Source of the DNA: Lasioglossum baleicum
Lineage: Eukaryota > Arthropoda > Insecta > Hymenoptera > Halictidae
Reading direction: 5' to 3'
Assembly (NCBI RefSeq): GCF_051020765.1
Contig: NW_027469114.1
Span: 620,001 to 684,000 of the forward strand
DNA: 64,000 nt
Below, in pieces: positions 13,339-26,100 of this stretch. Each line of letters begins with the position of its first letter. Position 1 is the first letter of the stretch. A program made the position numbers and the translations under genes. The notes under the pieces were generated by a model. The model saw nothing but the letters and a program-made list of their open reading frames with translations, did not search any database and had not been told where the DNA came from.

Positions 13339-16300
13339 TTATGGAGCCGGTCACTATAATGTCTACTAATTTGTATTTCTGAACACGAAGTTATACCCTC
13401 GATACAGCGGATTATGTCTTTGGAAGGTCATGTATCCGGTAAAGAGTATGACGTTAAGCCAATTGGTAACGTTCTCAAAACGCTTTACGCTTTACGTCAA
13501 TATTCATACAGTGAATTAAGCTGTTCATTGCCAATACACTTCAGCAGACTGACTCCTGAAGTACAAGGTTTGATCCTCGGAATCACGGGAAAGGTGAAGC
13601 TATTGCCTTGGCCGTTCGACACTCAAAGAAAGTGATAACGTTCTCCGAAGACTTGGCCTTCAATCTTCTAATTCATACATGATGTTAAAGTTCCCGTCAC
13701 TGAAATGAAGGCTATTTTCTTTCTCTTAACAGGAATTACACTCCCGACGCTGCAGGCTAGCTTCTCGGTAGGTAAGGCCTGCGGTTAAAAGTTTGACTTT
13801 ACACCAATAGATAACCTGTTACATCGGTTTGACTGTGTACTTTAATATTTATATCGTGAATTGGGATGCCTAGTGCCCATACTGAGCAGCAGATTTTCTC
13901 GCGGAATACCTGATTTGCTCTCGCAATCATAGGATAGTTGAATCTATGGCCATAGCCGCTAAATTCCCATAGAGGGAGGTAACCGTCTCGAACGGTTTGA
14001 CCCTCGATCTTCGAATTCATTCCTGGAATCATGGTGCCCGCCGCGAGAATTTATGATAATTTGTTCTACTGAACACGGTGTTTTGATCCCGATAGAGCGG
14101 ATTAGATTCCCCGTAGGTAAGGCTTTCGTTAATAGGTTTGTCTCGATACAAATTAGTAACGTTCTCAAATAGTTTGGCGCTCTACTTTAATATTGAAAGC
14201 GTGAATTATGCTATCCATTCCCATTAACGATCAGCGAATTGACTCTCGGAATATCTGGTTTGACTATCGACATAACATATGAGGTGAAGCGCTTGTGAAA
14301 GCCGTTCGTCTCTCAAAGAATGTGGGATCGTCCTCGAAAGGTTTGACCGCCGATATTTCTGTTCCTGCACGAAAATGAGATGTTTCTCTGCTGAAATGTA
14401 TACTAATTTGTATCTCTTAACAGGAAGCTATATTCTCGATACAGTAGGTTTTAATCTCAGAGGGTGTGGTATTCGATAGGAAGTGTAACTCTGTACCAAC
14501 TAGTACCAACTGTACCGACAGTTTGACTTTCTTCTTAAATGTTCATACTATGGATTATGGTGTCAATGGCCCATATAATACATCGGATTCACTACCGTAA
14601 TGACTGGTTTGACTCTCGGAATTACAGTGTAGGAGAATCAATTGCCTTCGCTATGCGACATTTTCGAACAGTGTAACTCTCAATCTTCTTATTCATGCAT
14701 GAAATTCAGGTGCTTGGCACGAAAGTGCAAACTCATTTTCTTCTCTGAACACGGATTTATACTGTCGATACTGTGGGATAGATTCTCAGAATGTAAGGCT
14801 TTCTTTAGAAAGTTTGATCCTATACCTGTAGGTTGCGGTCTACAACGGATTGTCTCAGACCTTTAATATTGATTCTGTAAATAAAGTTGCTTATAGCCAA
14901 TAATGTACCTCGGATTTACTTCCGGAATATTTGGTTTCACTATTGGAATCACAGTACAGGTGAAGCCAGTGACTTAGACGATCGCCTCTCAATGACCGTG
15001 GTTACGTTATCGAACGGATTGACACTCGACCTTCCAATTCATACATGAAATTTCGGTGAACGTCACTAAAATGTGTACTAAGTCGTTCCTCTGAACACGA
15101 CGTTATACTGACGATACAGCGGGTTAGGCCATCGGATGGGTAGTCATTTGGTAAGAAGTATGGCTTTATACCAATAGGTAACCATTCCAGATGGATGGAG
15201 GCTCTAATTTTGAATACAAACCGAGAATTGATGTGTCAACCGCCAATACTGTCCTCCGTACGTAGTCCAGGAATGCCTGGTTTGACTCTCGGAATCACAG
15301 TGTATCTGAAGCCTCTGACTTAGACGTTCGACTCTCAATGACCGTGGTAACGATATCGAACGGATTGACCCTCAGTCTATCAATTCATACATGAAATTAA
15401 GACGCCCGTCGCAGAAATGCGGACTAATTTTTTTCTCTGAGCACGAAGTTATACACTTGAAACGGTGGGGTATCTTCTCCGATGGTCTAGCCATCAGTAA
15501 ACTGATTGACTTTATACCAATCGGCTACCCTCTATAGCGATTTCACGCTCAACATTAATATTCAAACCGTGAATTAAGGTGTCTATTACCAATACTGTTC
15601 AGTGGATTTACTCACGGAATACCAGGTTTGACTCACGCAATCGCAGGATAGCTGAAGCTCTTGACTTATCCGTTCGAACCGCAAACAAGGTGGTAACGTT
15701 CTGGATTGGTTTGACACTCGATTTTTAATTCATATATGATGTTTAGGTGCCCGCCACAGACAAGAATAATAATTTCTTCCTCTGGATACGATAGAATTGT
15801 CTCCATACAGCCGGATAGTTTTTTAGAAAGTAAAGTCTTCGGTAAGACGTTTGACTTTATAGCAATTGGTATGGTTCTCAAATGGATTGACGCTCTACTT
15901 TATCTTTCAAACCGTGAATTAAGGTGTCTATTGCCAACACTGTTCCGCGGACGCATAGAACCATAAATATAGGTGGAGCTGTTGACGCAGGCCTTGGACC
16001 CTCAATGAAGGCAGTAACATTCTCAAACTGTTTGACCCTCGATTTTGTTATTCTTACATGAAAACTACTTGCCCGCCTGATAAAATGTATACTAATTTCT
16101 ACCACTGGACACCATGTGATACTCTCGATACTGGGCGTTAGGCTTTCGGCGGGTATGGCCATCCGTAAAACGTTTAACTTTATAATAATTGGTAACATTA
16201 TCAAACGGATTGGTGCTCTACATTAATATTCAAACCGCGATCAAAGCTTTCCATGAAAAGTAGTGTGCAGCGCATTGACTCCAGGAATACCTGGTCTGTC

Positions 16301-17596
16301 CCTCGGAATCATACGCAAATTGCAGCTATTGTCTTAGCCGCTCGGCTCACAAAGGAGGTGATATCGTACTCCAACGGTTCGACTCTCGACTTTACTATTA
16401 GTACATGAAAAACAGTCGCCCGTCTGCCAAAATGTCTGCTAATTTGTTTCCTGGAGCACTAAGCATGATACTCGCTACTGCGGGTTAGGTACTAGGAAGA
16501 TTAGGTATCCGGTAAATAGTCTGCCTTTGTACCAATTTGTTGTGTTCTCCAACGGCTTGACTCTCTACTTTAAATTTAAACCGCGAATAATGGTGTATAT
16601 TGCCAGTACTGTAGACTGCGTTTAATCCCGTAATACCTGGTTCGGCTCTCGGACTCATAGGATAAACCAAGCTATTTACATAGCCGTTCGACTCCGAAAG
16701 AAGTCAGCATCTTTATCGACCGGATTGACACTTGATTATATAATTCGTACATGAAATTAAGATGCCCGTAACTAAAGTGTACAATAATGTGTTTCTCTGA
16801 AGACGAAGCTGTATTCCAGATACAGCGGGTTAGATAATAGGAAGATAAGGTCTTCGGTAGAATGTATGTCTTCATACCAACGTGTGACGTCCTACAACTG
16901 TTTGACACTGTACCTTAATACTCATACAGTGATTGAAGGTATGTTTTGCCAATACTGTACAGCACATTTACTCTCGGAATACCTGGAATGAATTTCGAAA
17001 TCACAGGATAGGTGATGCTATTGGCGTAGCTGTTTAACTCTCAAGGAAGGTGGTACCGTGCTCGAACGGTTTGACATGCGGTCATCTGAGCAATACATGA
17101 AATGATGGCGCCCACAGCTATAATGTATTCTAATGTGTTTCCCTGAAAACGAAGCCTACACTCTAGATACAGCGGGTATGCTTCTCCGCAGGTAAGACCT
17201 TCGGTCATGAGGATATATGCATGCCAATTTGTATCGTTCTACAAGAGTTCGACACTGTACTTTAATATGCATACAGTGAATTGATGTGTCTTTTGCCAAT
17301 ACTGTCCAGTGGATTTTCCCCAGAAATACCAGGTTTGACTTTCGATATCACAGGATATGGGAATCCATTAATTTAGCCATTCGTCTCTGACGGAAGGTGG
17401 CGATTCTATTAATTAATTATCTAATTCATACATGAAATTACGGTGCTCGTCACCAGCATTGTATATTATTTCGTACCTCTAAACACGGTGTTATATTCTG
17501 GATGCAGCTGGTCAGTTTTTCGGAGGGTAGGGAATTCTGTAAGAAGTTTAATCGTACACGAATATGTAATGCTGTATATCCGCTTGACGGCCTGCT
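13339..17596 (+). repeat. Satellite block 3a, forward orientation
   Basis: About twelve forward monomers up to the piggyBac insertion. Monomers at about 14945-15035 and 15293-15380 share the rare words GACTTAGACG and TCTCAATGACCGTGG about 347 bp apart, suggesting a recent single-monomer duplication. A 10-bp tandem copy AGTACCAACT-like occurs at 14492-14511. A type 2 half-unit lies near 16430-16510. A short deletion replaces the GGTTTGACCCTCG region near 17405-17418. No gene is seen. Confidence 0.93.
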
Positions 17597-17600
17597 TTAT
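17597..17600. repeat. Left piggyBac target site, mutated TTAA
   Basis: TTAT where the right flank has TTAA. In other forward monomers this place reads CTTTAATATTC, so the ancestral target was TTAA and the left copy has one substitution. Confidence 0.75.
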
Positions 17601-17613
17601 CTCTATTCCTACC
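17601..17613 (+). repeat. piggyBac left terminal inverted repeat
   Basis: CTCTATTCCTACC. Its partner at 20163-20175 reads CACTGTTCCTACC on the minus strand; 11 of 13 bases agree. The length of 13 bp equals the family's usual TIR. Confidence 0.85.
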
Positions 17614-17616
17614 AGG

Positions 17617-17635
17617 ACCGGTCAAATGACCGTTT
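17617..17635 (+). repeat. piggyBac internal inverted repeat, left
   Basis: Begins ACCGGTCAAATGACCG and contains the near-perfect palindrome CGGTCAAATGACCG. It matches the inverted repeat at 20115-20133. Such subterminal repeats are transposase binding sites in characterised piggyBac elements; binding here is inferred. Confidence 0.75.
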
Positions 17636-18394
17636 TTAAATTTTCAATTAGAATTTCTTACATTCAACATAAGTGAATCGCCTTTAAACTTTACGACCTT
17701 TCCTCATATATATGTACGAAACATTTTTCAATATACACTTATTTTTTTATTGTTTATTTTCTGAGAAATATTTGAAGTCTGTCTAACGTACCACGACCGG
17801 TCATTTGACCGGAAGTATAATTTTTGCATTTTTGTAACTGTTTCTCTCTAAGGCTCAATGCCAAAACTATAAAGTCGTTACAAACGAAGGGTAACGTAGT
17901 TGTATCACGATTTTATCCGAGAAATGCTATCCAGAAAATGGTTTACGGCACTTCCATGTGTTTACAGTTCTCGCTCGACTATCAGGTTAGCTTATTTATT
18001 TGCTTGATTTATATCTGATACGGTCCAGATCTTCGAATGCTCTGACGCCATCTTCTCTACTGTGGCGTATAATAAATAAACTTATAACTGAAGGAAATGT
18101 ACGGACGTCTTCTCACGAATTCAAATCAGTATAGTCTTGCGACACGAACAGGGTGCATCCAAACGTGAAAGTCACAAAGAGCATACTTGGCAGCCTTTTA
18201 TTATTATTTTGTTATATTTTATATCGTATTACGTGTTATAAGTGCAATTTTCAAAGTAGTGAGCAGGACTAATAATACGCCGCAGTAAGTTTCAGATTTT
18301 ATCTTTTATTCATTTTTTATCAAATTTGATATACATTTTCATACTTTAGTTTTTATTTTCTCCGTTAAATATTTGCCCCAAAATATCAAGACGT
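17636..18394 (+). other. AT-rich 5' region of the piggyBac element
   Basis: About 760 bp between the left internal repeat and the first recognisable transposase codons. It is rich in A/T runs, notably around 17730-17770 and 18195-18375, and holds the third palindrome. It would be expected to contain the transposase promoter and 5' UTR. No clear TATA/initiator pair can be chosen, and the short open frames at 17824-18018 show no known protein. Confidence 0.6.
17796..17812 (+). repeat. Third, internal copy of the piggyBac palindrome
   Basis: ACCGGTCATTTGACCGG, about 180 bp inside the left end. It is the same palindromic word as in the two subterminal repeats. It may be an extra transposase contact site or an operator near the transposase promoter, but position is the only evidence. 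Confidence 0.6.
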
Positions 18395-20022
18395 TTGTGG
18401 CGTGCGAATGTATCATTAGAGGGAATAAATGATATCGATGCAGAATGTTCTGAAGATGATCAGGAAATTCAGGATATGGAAAATGACAATACGGAAAATT
18501 GTGATCCATTTGAAACCGACTCGAAGACGGATGAGGACGAAGGGAATTTTTCGAACGTACGTAGTCGACGAAAGAGAAGGTGATTTTTAGTTATTTCCGG
18601 TAGTGAGAATGAGGATGAGGCAAGCGAAATTGCGGTGGTCGGAACAGTTTGACAGGAAGTAAAAATAGGGTCTAATCCTGGAAACGCACTTGGTCATATT
18701 TTTAGGGAAACATCAGGCCCGACTGGGTACAGTGAACGTAATACTATGAAAGGCGAAGTTTGGACGTCATGTTCTGTGATAATTTATAAGAATAATACAG
18801 CAAAGTTATATGCATTTTTTGCAATTATGTATGCACGCAGCGCATGCATGGGGCTAGGAATATAGATATAGCAGTTCAATGGAACAGAAAGTGGGGCCCC
18901 ATATTTTTCTCAAATACTGTGAACGGACATGACTTTACGGAGATTATAAAATTTATTCGATTTGACGACAAAAATCAACGAAGCCAACGACTGTAAACCG
19001 ATAAATGCGCTATGATTTCCGAAGTTCGGTACAAGTTTATTAACAACAGTCAAAATTGTTCTAAACCAGGTCCTTATATTACTATTGACGAACAATTGTT
19101 TCCAACGAAAGCCATGTGTAGATTCACTCAATACATGCCCAATAAACCGGACATATTTGCTTAAAATTTTGGTTAGTATTCGATGTACGTAGCAAATGTA
19201 TAATAAACGGCTTTCCATATTTGGGAAAAGATGAAAGTAGAGAACCCTCAGTTCTCCTTGGAGCGTTTGTCACTATGAAATTAGGAGAACCGTATGTTGG
19301 ATATGGAAAGAATATAGCCACAGACAACTATTTTAGAAGCCAACCTTTAGCAACAAAACTTTTAGTAAAAAAAAACTACGACTGTTGCGACAATTAGAGC
19401 GAATAGAAAAGAGCTACCAGGATTGGCAAAACTGAGAAACGACGACATGGCACTTTTCTTAATCAAACACTATCGCCGAAATAATTGTATGTTGACAATT
19501 TACAAAGCCAAAGCAAGAAAGAGAGATCAAATTCTCTGTTCAATGCACATCTCCGTACAAATTGAAGAAAATGACACACGAACACTGGAGGCAATTCAAT
19601 TGTGTAATAGCACCAAATTTGGCGTAGATGTGACCGATCAAATGACCCGAAATTATTCGGTAAAACCTAAATCTCGGATATGGCATTTGCAAGTATTTTT
19701 TAATATCTTGGATTTAGCCGGGATAAATGCATGTGTGTTATATAAAAAAACTACGGGAGGAGAAATTACGAGACAGGAATATCTATTCCAATTGGCAGAA
19801 GAACTTGCCATCGAATGCCAATAAGAGCTCGGCAATGATAATCAACCAAATCCCATCGCAAGTACAAATACAGGTTCCCGTGAACGGAAAGCATGTCAGA
19901 TAAGGTATTGCAAATATAATAAGGCGTACAAAATCTGTCTAACATGTAAAAAGTACGTATGCGGAAAATGTACAGTTGAGAAGCCCATTTGGAAAAATTC
20001 AAAGAAAAAGAATAAAATGTAG
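18395..20022 (+). pseudogene. piggyBac transposase, inactivated
   Basis: Remnant of a cut-and-paste transposase with a DDE-type catalytic core. In order: an acidic N-terminal stretch ending in the basic RSRRKRR (18395-18580); SGPTGY (about 18717); WNRKWG and IIKFIRFDDK (about 18880-18972); ITIDEQL with the first catalytic Asp at 19087-19089; QYMPNKPD; KFWLVFDV (about 19163-19186); IATDNYF with the second catalytic Asp at 19323-19325; FGVDVTDQM with the third Asp at 19627-19629 and the conserved following Asp at 19636-19638; NILDLAGINACVLYK; and a C-terminal cysteine-rich zinc-binding domain (CQIRYC, ICLTCKKYVCGKC, 19894-19972). Lesions are in-frame stops at 18581, 18650, 18994 and 19822, a frame change between about 18750 and 18880, a frameshift near 19155, and one in a run of nine A (19367-19375). 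The true start is uncertain because 18395 is a TTG. Family assignment is firm; the copy cannot make an intact protein. Confidence 0.92.
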
Positions 20023-20036
20023 ATTATGTACTCTTG

Positions 20037-20042
20037 AATAAA
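20037..20042 (+). promoter_or_regulatory. Poly(A) signal of the piggyBac transposase
   Basis: AATAAA 15 bases after the final stop TAG (20020-20022) of the transposase frame, in the short 3' region before the right terminal repeats. Position and motif fit a polyadenylation signal. Confidence 0.55.
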
Positions 20043-20114
20043 AGAAAATATATTTTTATTCTGGTAAGCTGGCTATTGTTCTGCATTCAATATTGAAAAA
20101 TATAAGTTGTGAAA

Positions 20115-20133
20115 GACCGCTCATTTGACCGGC
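20115..20133 (-). repeat. piggyBac internal inverted repeat, right
   Basis: GACCGCTCATTTGACCGG is the inverted partner of the left internal repeat with one change in the palindrome arm (CGCTCA instead of CGGTCA). It is separated from the right TIR by about 29 bp, against 3 bp on the left. Confidence 0.75.
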
Positions 20134-20162
20134 CGCGGTAGGAATGGTATACGAGAAATGTC

Positions 20163-20175
20163 GGTAGGAACAGTG
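20163..20175 (-). repeat. piggyBac right terminal inverted repeat
   Basis: GGTAGGAACAGTG on the plus strand, the inverted partner of the left TIR and directly next to TTAA. A second, subterminal copy of the motif (GGTAGGAATGG, 20137-20147) lies within the long spacer. Confidence 0.85.
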
Positions 20176-20179
20176 TTAA
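20176..20179. repeat. Right piggyBac target site TTAA
   Basis: TTAA directly after the right TIR and directly before ATACTCAAACCG, the normal continuation of the forward monomer. Confidence 0.85.
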
Positions 20180-23100
20180 TACTCAAACCGAGAACTCAGG
20201 TGTCTATTGCTTATACTGTACAGCGTATTTACTCTCGGCAAATCAGGCTTGACTCTCCTAATCACAGGACAGATGAAGCTACTGACTTTGCGGATCGTCC
20301 TTCAAAGTAGGTGGTAACGTTCACGAAAGTATTGACACTCGATCTTCTACTTCATACATGAACCTATGATGACCGTCACTAAAATGTGTACATAACTGTT
20401 TCTCTGATCAGGAGGATACACTCTCTGAAACATCAGGACAGTTTCTCGTAACGATAAGGCCTTCAGTGGTGTGTTTGACTCTATGACAATTGGTAACGCT
20501 CTCCAACGGTTTCACGCTCGATCTTGTTACAGATACATGAAATTAAGGTGTCCTCACTAAAATGTATAGTTATTTGTATCGTTGAACACAAGGTAATCCT
20601 CTTGATGCGGCGGGTCAGGTTCACGGATTGTAAGGTCTTCGGTAAGGAGTAAGACGATATACCAATTGGTAACGTTCTCAAACGGGTCAACCCTCTACTT
20701 CAATATTCATACCGTGAATTAATGTTTCTATTGATTATACTGTTTAGCAGATTTACTCCTAGACTATCAGGTTTGATTCTGGGTATCACAGGATAGGTGA
20801 AGCTATTGGTTGGGTCGTTCGACTCTCAAAGGAGATGGTAACTTTCTCGAACGGTTTGACTCTCCAGTTTGCTGTTCAGACAGGAAATTATCGTGTCCGT
20901 CTGCTAAAAATTCTACATATTTGTTTCCGTGGACATTAAGCAAGCCACCTGCTTGAGCGGGTAAGGTTCTCCTAAGGTTATGTATTCGGTAAAAGGAATG
21001 ATATTATACGAACTGGTAATGTTCACCGACTGATTGACTATCTACTCTACTATTCAAACCGTGAATTAAGGCGTCTATTGCCAATATGGTTCAGCGTATT
21101 TACTCCAGGAGTACGTGGTTTGACACTCGCAATCACAGGGTTAATGAAGCTACTGACTTAGCAGTGCGACGCTCAAGGAAGGTGGCAACGTTCTCGAAAG
21201 CATTGAATGTCGATATTGATATTTATATACAAGAATGTTGTGTCCATCAGCTAAAATGTGCACTAATTTGTTTCCGTGAACAATATGTGAGGCACACGCT
21301 ACAGTGTGGTAGGTCCTCGGATGGTAAGGTACTCAGTAGAGTGAATGACAATACGAATTGGTAATGTTCGCCGTTTGTGTGTCTCTCTACTTTAACATTC
21401 ATACCGTGAATTACGGTATCTATTGCCAATACTGTACAGCGGACTTGCACCCGGAATACCTGGCTTGACTCTCGCAATAACAGCATAGGTCAAGCTGTTG
21501 TAATAGCCGTTCGCCTCACACAGAAGGTGGTAACGTTCTCGGTTTGTTTCACCTTCAATCTTCTAACTCATGCATGAATTTACGGTGCCCGTTATTAAAA
21601 TGTAATGTAATTTGTTGCACTGTGCACGATGTTGTACTCTCGGTGAAATGTGTCAGGTCCTCGGAATGTAAGCCATGCAGTAAATAGTATTATACTAATT
21701 GGTAAAGTTCTCAAACGGTTTGATTCTCTACTTTAATATTCATGCCATGAATTAGTATTTCTATTGCCAATACTGTTCAGCGCTTTTACTCCTGGAGTAC
21801 CAGGCATGACTCTCGGAATCACATCTAGAGGTTGACTCTGTTGACTCAGCCGATCTAATCCAAAAGAATGTGGTAAATATATCGAAAGCTTTGACACTCG
21901 ATCTTCTAATTCATATTCCAAAATATTGTGTGCTACTGATACAATGTCTCCTGAATTGTTTCCGTGAACACAAGGCATGACACTCGCTACAGCTGGTTTG
22001 ATTCTAGACAGGCAATGTTTTCGATAAACGGAATGACCCTACACCAATTTACAATGTTTTCCGACGGATTGACCTTCTACTTTAATATTCATACCGTGAA
22101 TTAAGGTGTTTATCGCCAAAACTGTTCAGCGTACTAACACCCGGAATACCAGCCTTCACTCTCGGAATCACAGTATGGTTGAAGCTGCAGACTCAGACGT
22201 TCGACCCTCAAAGAAGGTGGACACGTCTTCGATCCGATTGTCAACCGATCGTCTAATTCATAAATGAAATTACGGTGCCAGTCACTAAAATGTATAATAA
22301 CTTCTTTCTCTGGACACGAAGTTATACCCACGATACTGCGGCTTATGATCTCGGACGGTAAAACATGCAATGAGGTGTATGACGTTATACCAATTGGTAA
22401 CGTTCCCAAATGGTTTGTCTCTGTACTTTAATATCCATTCCGTGAATTAAGGTGTCCATTGCCAATAGTGTACAGCTGATTGACTCCCGGAATACCTGAT
22501 TTGACATTGCATTATACGTTCGACTCTCAAAGAAGGTGGGATCGTTCTCGAAGTGTTTGACTCTCGATTACTCTGTTCATACATGAAAGTAATGTGTGCT
22601 TCTGCTATAGTGCCCACTAACTTGTTTCCGCGAGCACTAAGCATGACACTCGCTACAGCGGGTTAGGATCCTGGAAGGTAGAGTCCGGTAAAAAGATTGA
22701 CTTTATCCCATTTGGTAATGTTCTCCTACAGTTTGTCTCTTTAATTTAATATTCATACCGTGAATTAAGGACTCTAATGTCAATACTGCTCAGCGGAATC
22801 ACAAGAAATGTGAACTTATTGACCCAGCCGTTCGACCCACAAACGTGGTGGTAACGTTTACGGACGGCTGTATCCCCGATCTTCTAGATCACACATGAAA
22901 TTTCGGTGCCATTCACAGCTACGCATGCTAATTTGTATCTCCGGATAAGAAGTAATACTCTACATACATCGGGTGAAGTTCTCGGAGAATTAAGATTTCT
23001 GTTAATCTTTTGACATGATTCCAATATGTAACGGTGTACAAATGCTTGACTTTGCGCTTTAACGTTCTAACCGTGAACTAAGGTATCCATTGCCAATATA

Positions 23101-26100
23101 GTACAGCGGATGGACTCTCGGAATAACTGGTTTGACTCTCGGAGTAACAGGATAGGTGAAGTTGGTGACTTCGCCGTTCGTCTCTCGCAGAAAGTGGCAA
23201 CGTTCCTGAACGGGTTGACTCTCGATCTTTTAATTCGTATTTGAAGTTAAGGTGTCGGTCACTGAAGTGAATACTAATTTCGCTTACTGAACACGAAGTT
23301 ATACTCTAGAAATGGCAGGTTAATATCTCCTAAGGTAAGCATATGCATAAAGTGTTTGACTCTATTGCAATTGGTATCGCCCTATAACTGTTTGATGGTC
23401 TGCTTTAATATTCAAACCTCCAATTAAGGTGTCTATTGCCAATAATCTTCAGCTGACTTACTCCTGCTATACTTGGTTTGACTCTCCGAATGACGTGATG
23501 GGTCAAGCTTTTTACTTAGGCGTTCAAATCGCAAAGAAGTTGGTAACTTTCCGGATCGGTTTAACCCTAGATTTTCTTATTCATAACGAAATTATGGTCT
23601 CCGTCACTAAAATGTTTACTAATATGATCCTCCGTACACGAAGTTATACTCTCAAAGAAGCGGGTATGGTTCGCGGACTGTAACTCATCCGGTGAAACGT
23701 TTGACTTTATAGAAATTAGTAACATTCTCAACCGGTGTGTCGCTCTATTTTAATAGTGAAACCGTGAATTTAGGTATCTCCTGCAAATACTCCTCAGGGA
23801 ATTTACTACCGGTATACTTGGTTTGAGTGGCGGAATCACACGATATGTGAAGCTATTGCCTTAGCCGTTCAATTTCCAAACAAGCTTGTCACGTTCTCGA
23901 ACGGTTTGACAGTCGATCTCCGAATTAGTACCTGAAATTCAGGTGCCCGTCACTGAAATGTATACTAATTTGTCCCTCTGAACACCATGTTGTACTCACC
24001 ATACACCGGGATAGATCCTCGGTGGGCAATGTCTTCAGTAAAACGTTTGACTTTATAATAATTGGTAACGCCCAAAAACAGTTTGACGCTCAACTTTAAT
24101 TTTCAAACCCTGACTTAATTGCCATCACTGCACAGGGCATTTGCCTCCGGAATATATGGCTTTACTCTCGGAATCACAGGACAGGTGTAGCAATTGACTT
24201 AGCCGTCCGACTCTCAAAGAAGTTGGTAACGTTCCCGAGCGGCTAGACTCCCCATTTTGCTACTCCTACATGAAAATAACGTGCCCGTTTGCTAAAATTT
24301 CAACTAAGTTGTGTCTGTGAACATTAAGCAAGGCACATGCTAGAGCGGGATAGGTTCTCCTAAGGTTACGTATTCCGTAAAAGGATGAATTTTAATCGAA
24401 TTGGTAATGTTCTCCGCATGTTTGACTACCTATTTTAATGTACATACCGTGAATTAAGTTGTTAATAGCCAATTAACATTAGAGGACTTACTCCCATATT
24501 ACCTGATATGATTCTCGGAGTAACAGGCGAGGTGGATCTATTGACATAGCCGTTCGATCATCAAAGAGGGTGGTAAAGTTCTCGAAAGGTTTGACCGTCG
24601 ACCTCCGAACTTATTCGTGAAATTCAAGTGCCCGCCGCTTAGATTTATAGTAATTTGTTCCACTGAACGCGACGTAATACTCTCGATACAGCTGGTTAGA
24701 TTCACGGCAGGTCAGGCTGTCGGTTAAATGTTTGACTCGATTGAAATTGGTCACGTTCTCAAATGGTTTGGCGCTCTAGTTTAATGTTCAGGCTGTGAAA
24801 TATGGTGCCTAATGCCATTCCTTTTCATCGGATTTACTCCCGGTATACCTGGTCTCACTTTCGGAATCACAGGATAGGTGTAGCTATTGACTTAGCCGTC
24901 CAATCCTCAAATAAGGTGGCAACATTCTGGAACGGTTTGACACTCGATCTTCTCTTTTATTCATGAAATTAAGGTGCCCGGAACTAAAATGTATACTCTT
25001 TTGTTCCTCTGAACACAATGTTATACTCTCGATACAGCGCGTTATTCTTTCGGACGGTAAGGTCATCAATAATACGTCTGAGTTTATACCAACTGGTAAC
25101 GCCCTCAAACGGTTTGACGCTGTACTTTAATATTCAAATCGTGAATTAATGTGCCTATTGCGAATACTGCTCTGCGGATTAGCTCCTAGAAGTTCAGGCT
25201 TGACTCTTGGAATCACAAGCGTAGGTGAAGCTATTGACAGAGTAATCCGATTCTTCTAGGTGGTGTTAACGATCTCGAAGGGTTTTGAACCTCGATCTTC
25301 TAATTCATACCTGGAATTAAGGTGCCCCTCACTTAAATGTAAAATAATTACATTCCCTGAACACGACGTTATTCTCCCAATGGAGCGGGTGACGTTCGCG
25401 GAAGGTATGTCCTTCGGTTAAACGTTTGACTTTATTGCAATTGGACGCGTTCTGCAACGGTTTGATGATCTGCATTAGTAATCAAACCATGAATTCAGGT
25501 GTATATTGCCAATACTCTACAGAGGATTTACCCCCTGGTACCAGATTTGTCTCACGGAACCACGGAATAGGTGAAGCTATTGACGTATTCGATCGACTAC
25601 CAAAGAAGGTGGTATCATTCTGTATCTGAGTGACCTTCTATCTTCTAAATACTACGTGAAATTATGGTGCCTGTCTACAAAATTTATACCAACTTACTTC
25701 TGTGAACACGAAGTTTCACCCTCTTTACCGCCGGTTAGCTCTTCTCGGAGGCTAAGGCCTTCGGCAAAAATTTGACTCTATAAGGATTGGTACCGTTTTG
25801 TAGCCGTTCGATCCTTTTCAATAGTATACAAACCCTGAATTAAGGTGTATATTGCCAATACTGTGCAACGGGTTCAGACGCGGACAAACTGGTTTGACTC
25901 TTGATGTCACAGAATAGGTGGAGCTGTTAACTAAGCCGTTCGACACTTATAGAAGGTGGTTACGATCTCGAAAGGCTTTACTCATGATTTATTTATTCAT
26001 ATATGTAAATAAGGTGCCCGTCATTAAAATGTATACTAATTTGCTCCTCTGAATACGAAGATATACACCCGATACAGCGGGTTATGTTCACAGAAGGAAA

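Larger units (their letters stand above)
17601..20175 (+). mobile_element. Degenerate piggyBac-family DNA transposon
   Basis: An element of about 2575 bp inserted in a forward satellite monomer. The flanks are TTAT (17597-17600) and TTAA (20176-20179), consistent with the TTAA target duplication of piggyBac after one mutation; the satellite reads on across it in phase (CTGCTTTA before, TTAATACTCAAACCG after). The left end is a 13-bp TIR (17601-17613), a 3-bp spacer and an internal inverted repeat ACCGGTCAAATGA (from 17617). The right end is the 13-bp TIR (20163-20175), a spacer of about 29 bp and the internal repeat (20115-20133, inverted). This short/long spacer asymmetry is the known layout of piggyBac ends. 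Inside are AT-rich flanks and a broken transposase. It is dead as an autonomous element, though its ends look nearly complete. Confidence 0.93.

Noticed and set aside
18910..19218. 102-codon minus-strand open frame inside the piggyBac element
   Set aside because: It lies antisense to the clearly recognisable transposase segment containing TIDEQL and QYMPNKPD and has no family resemblance of its own.
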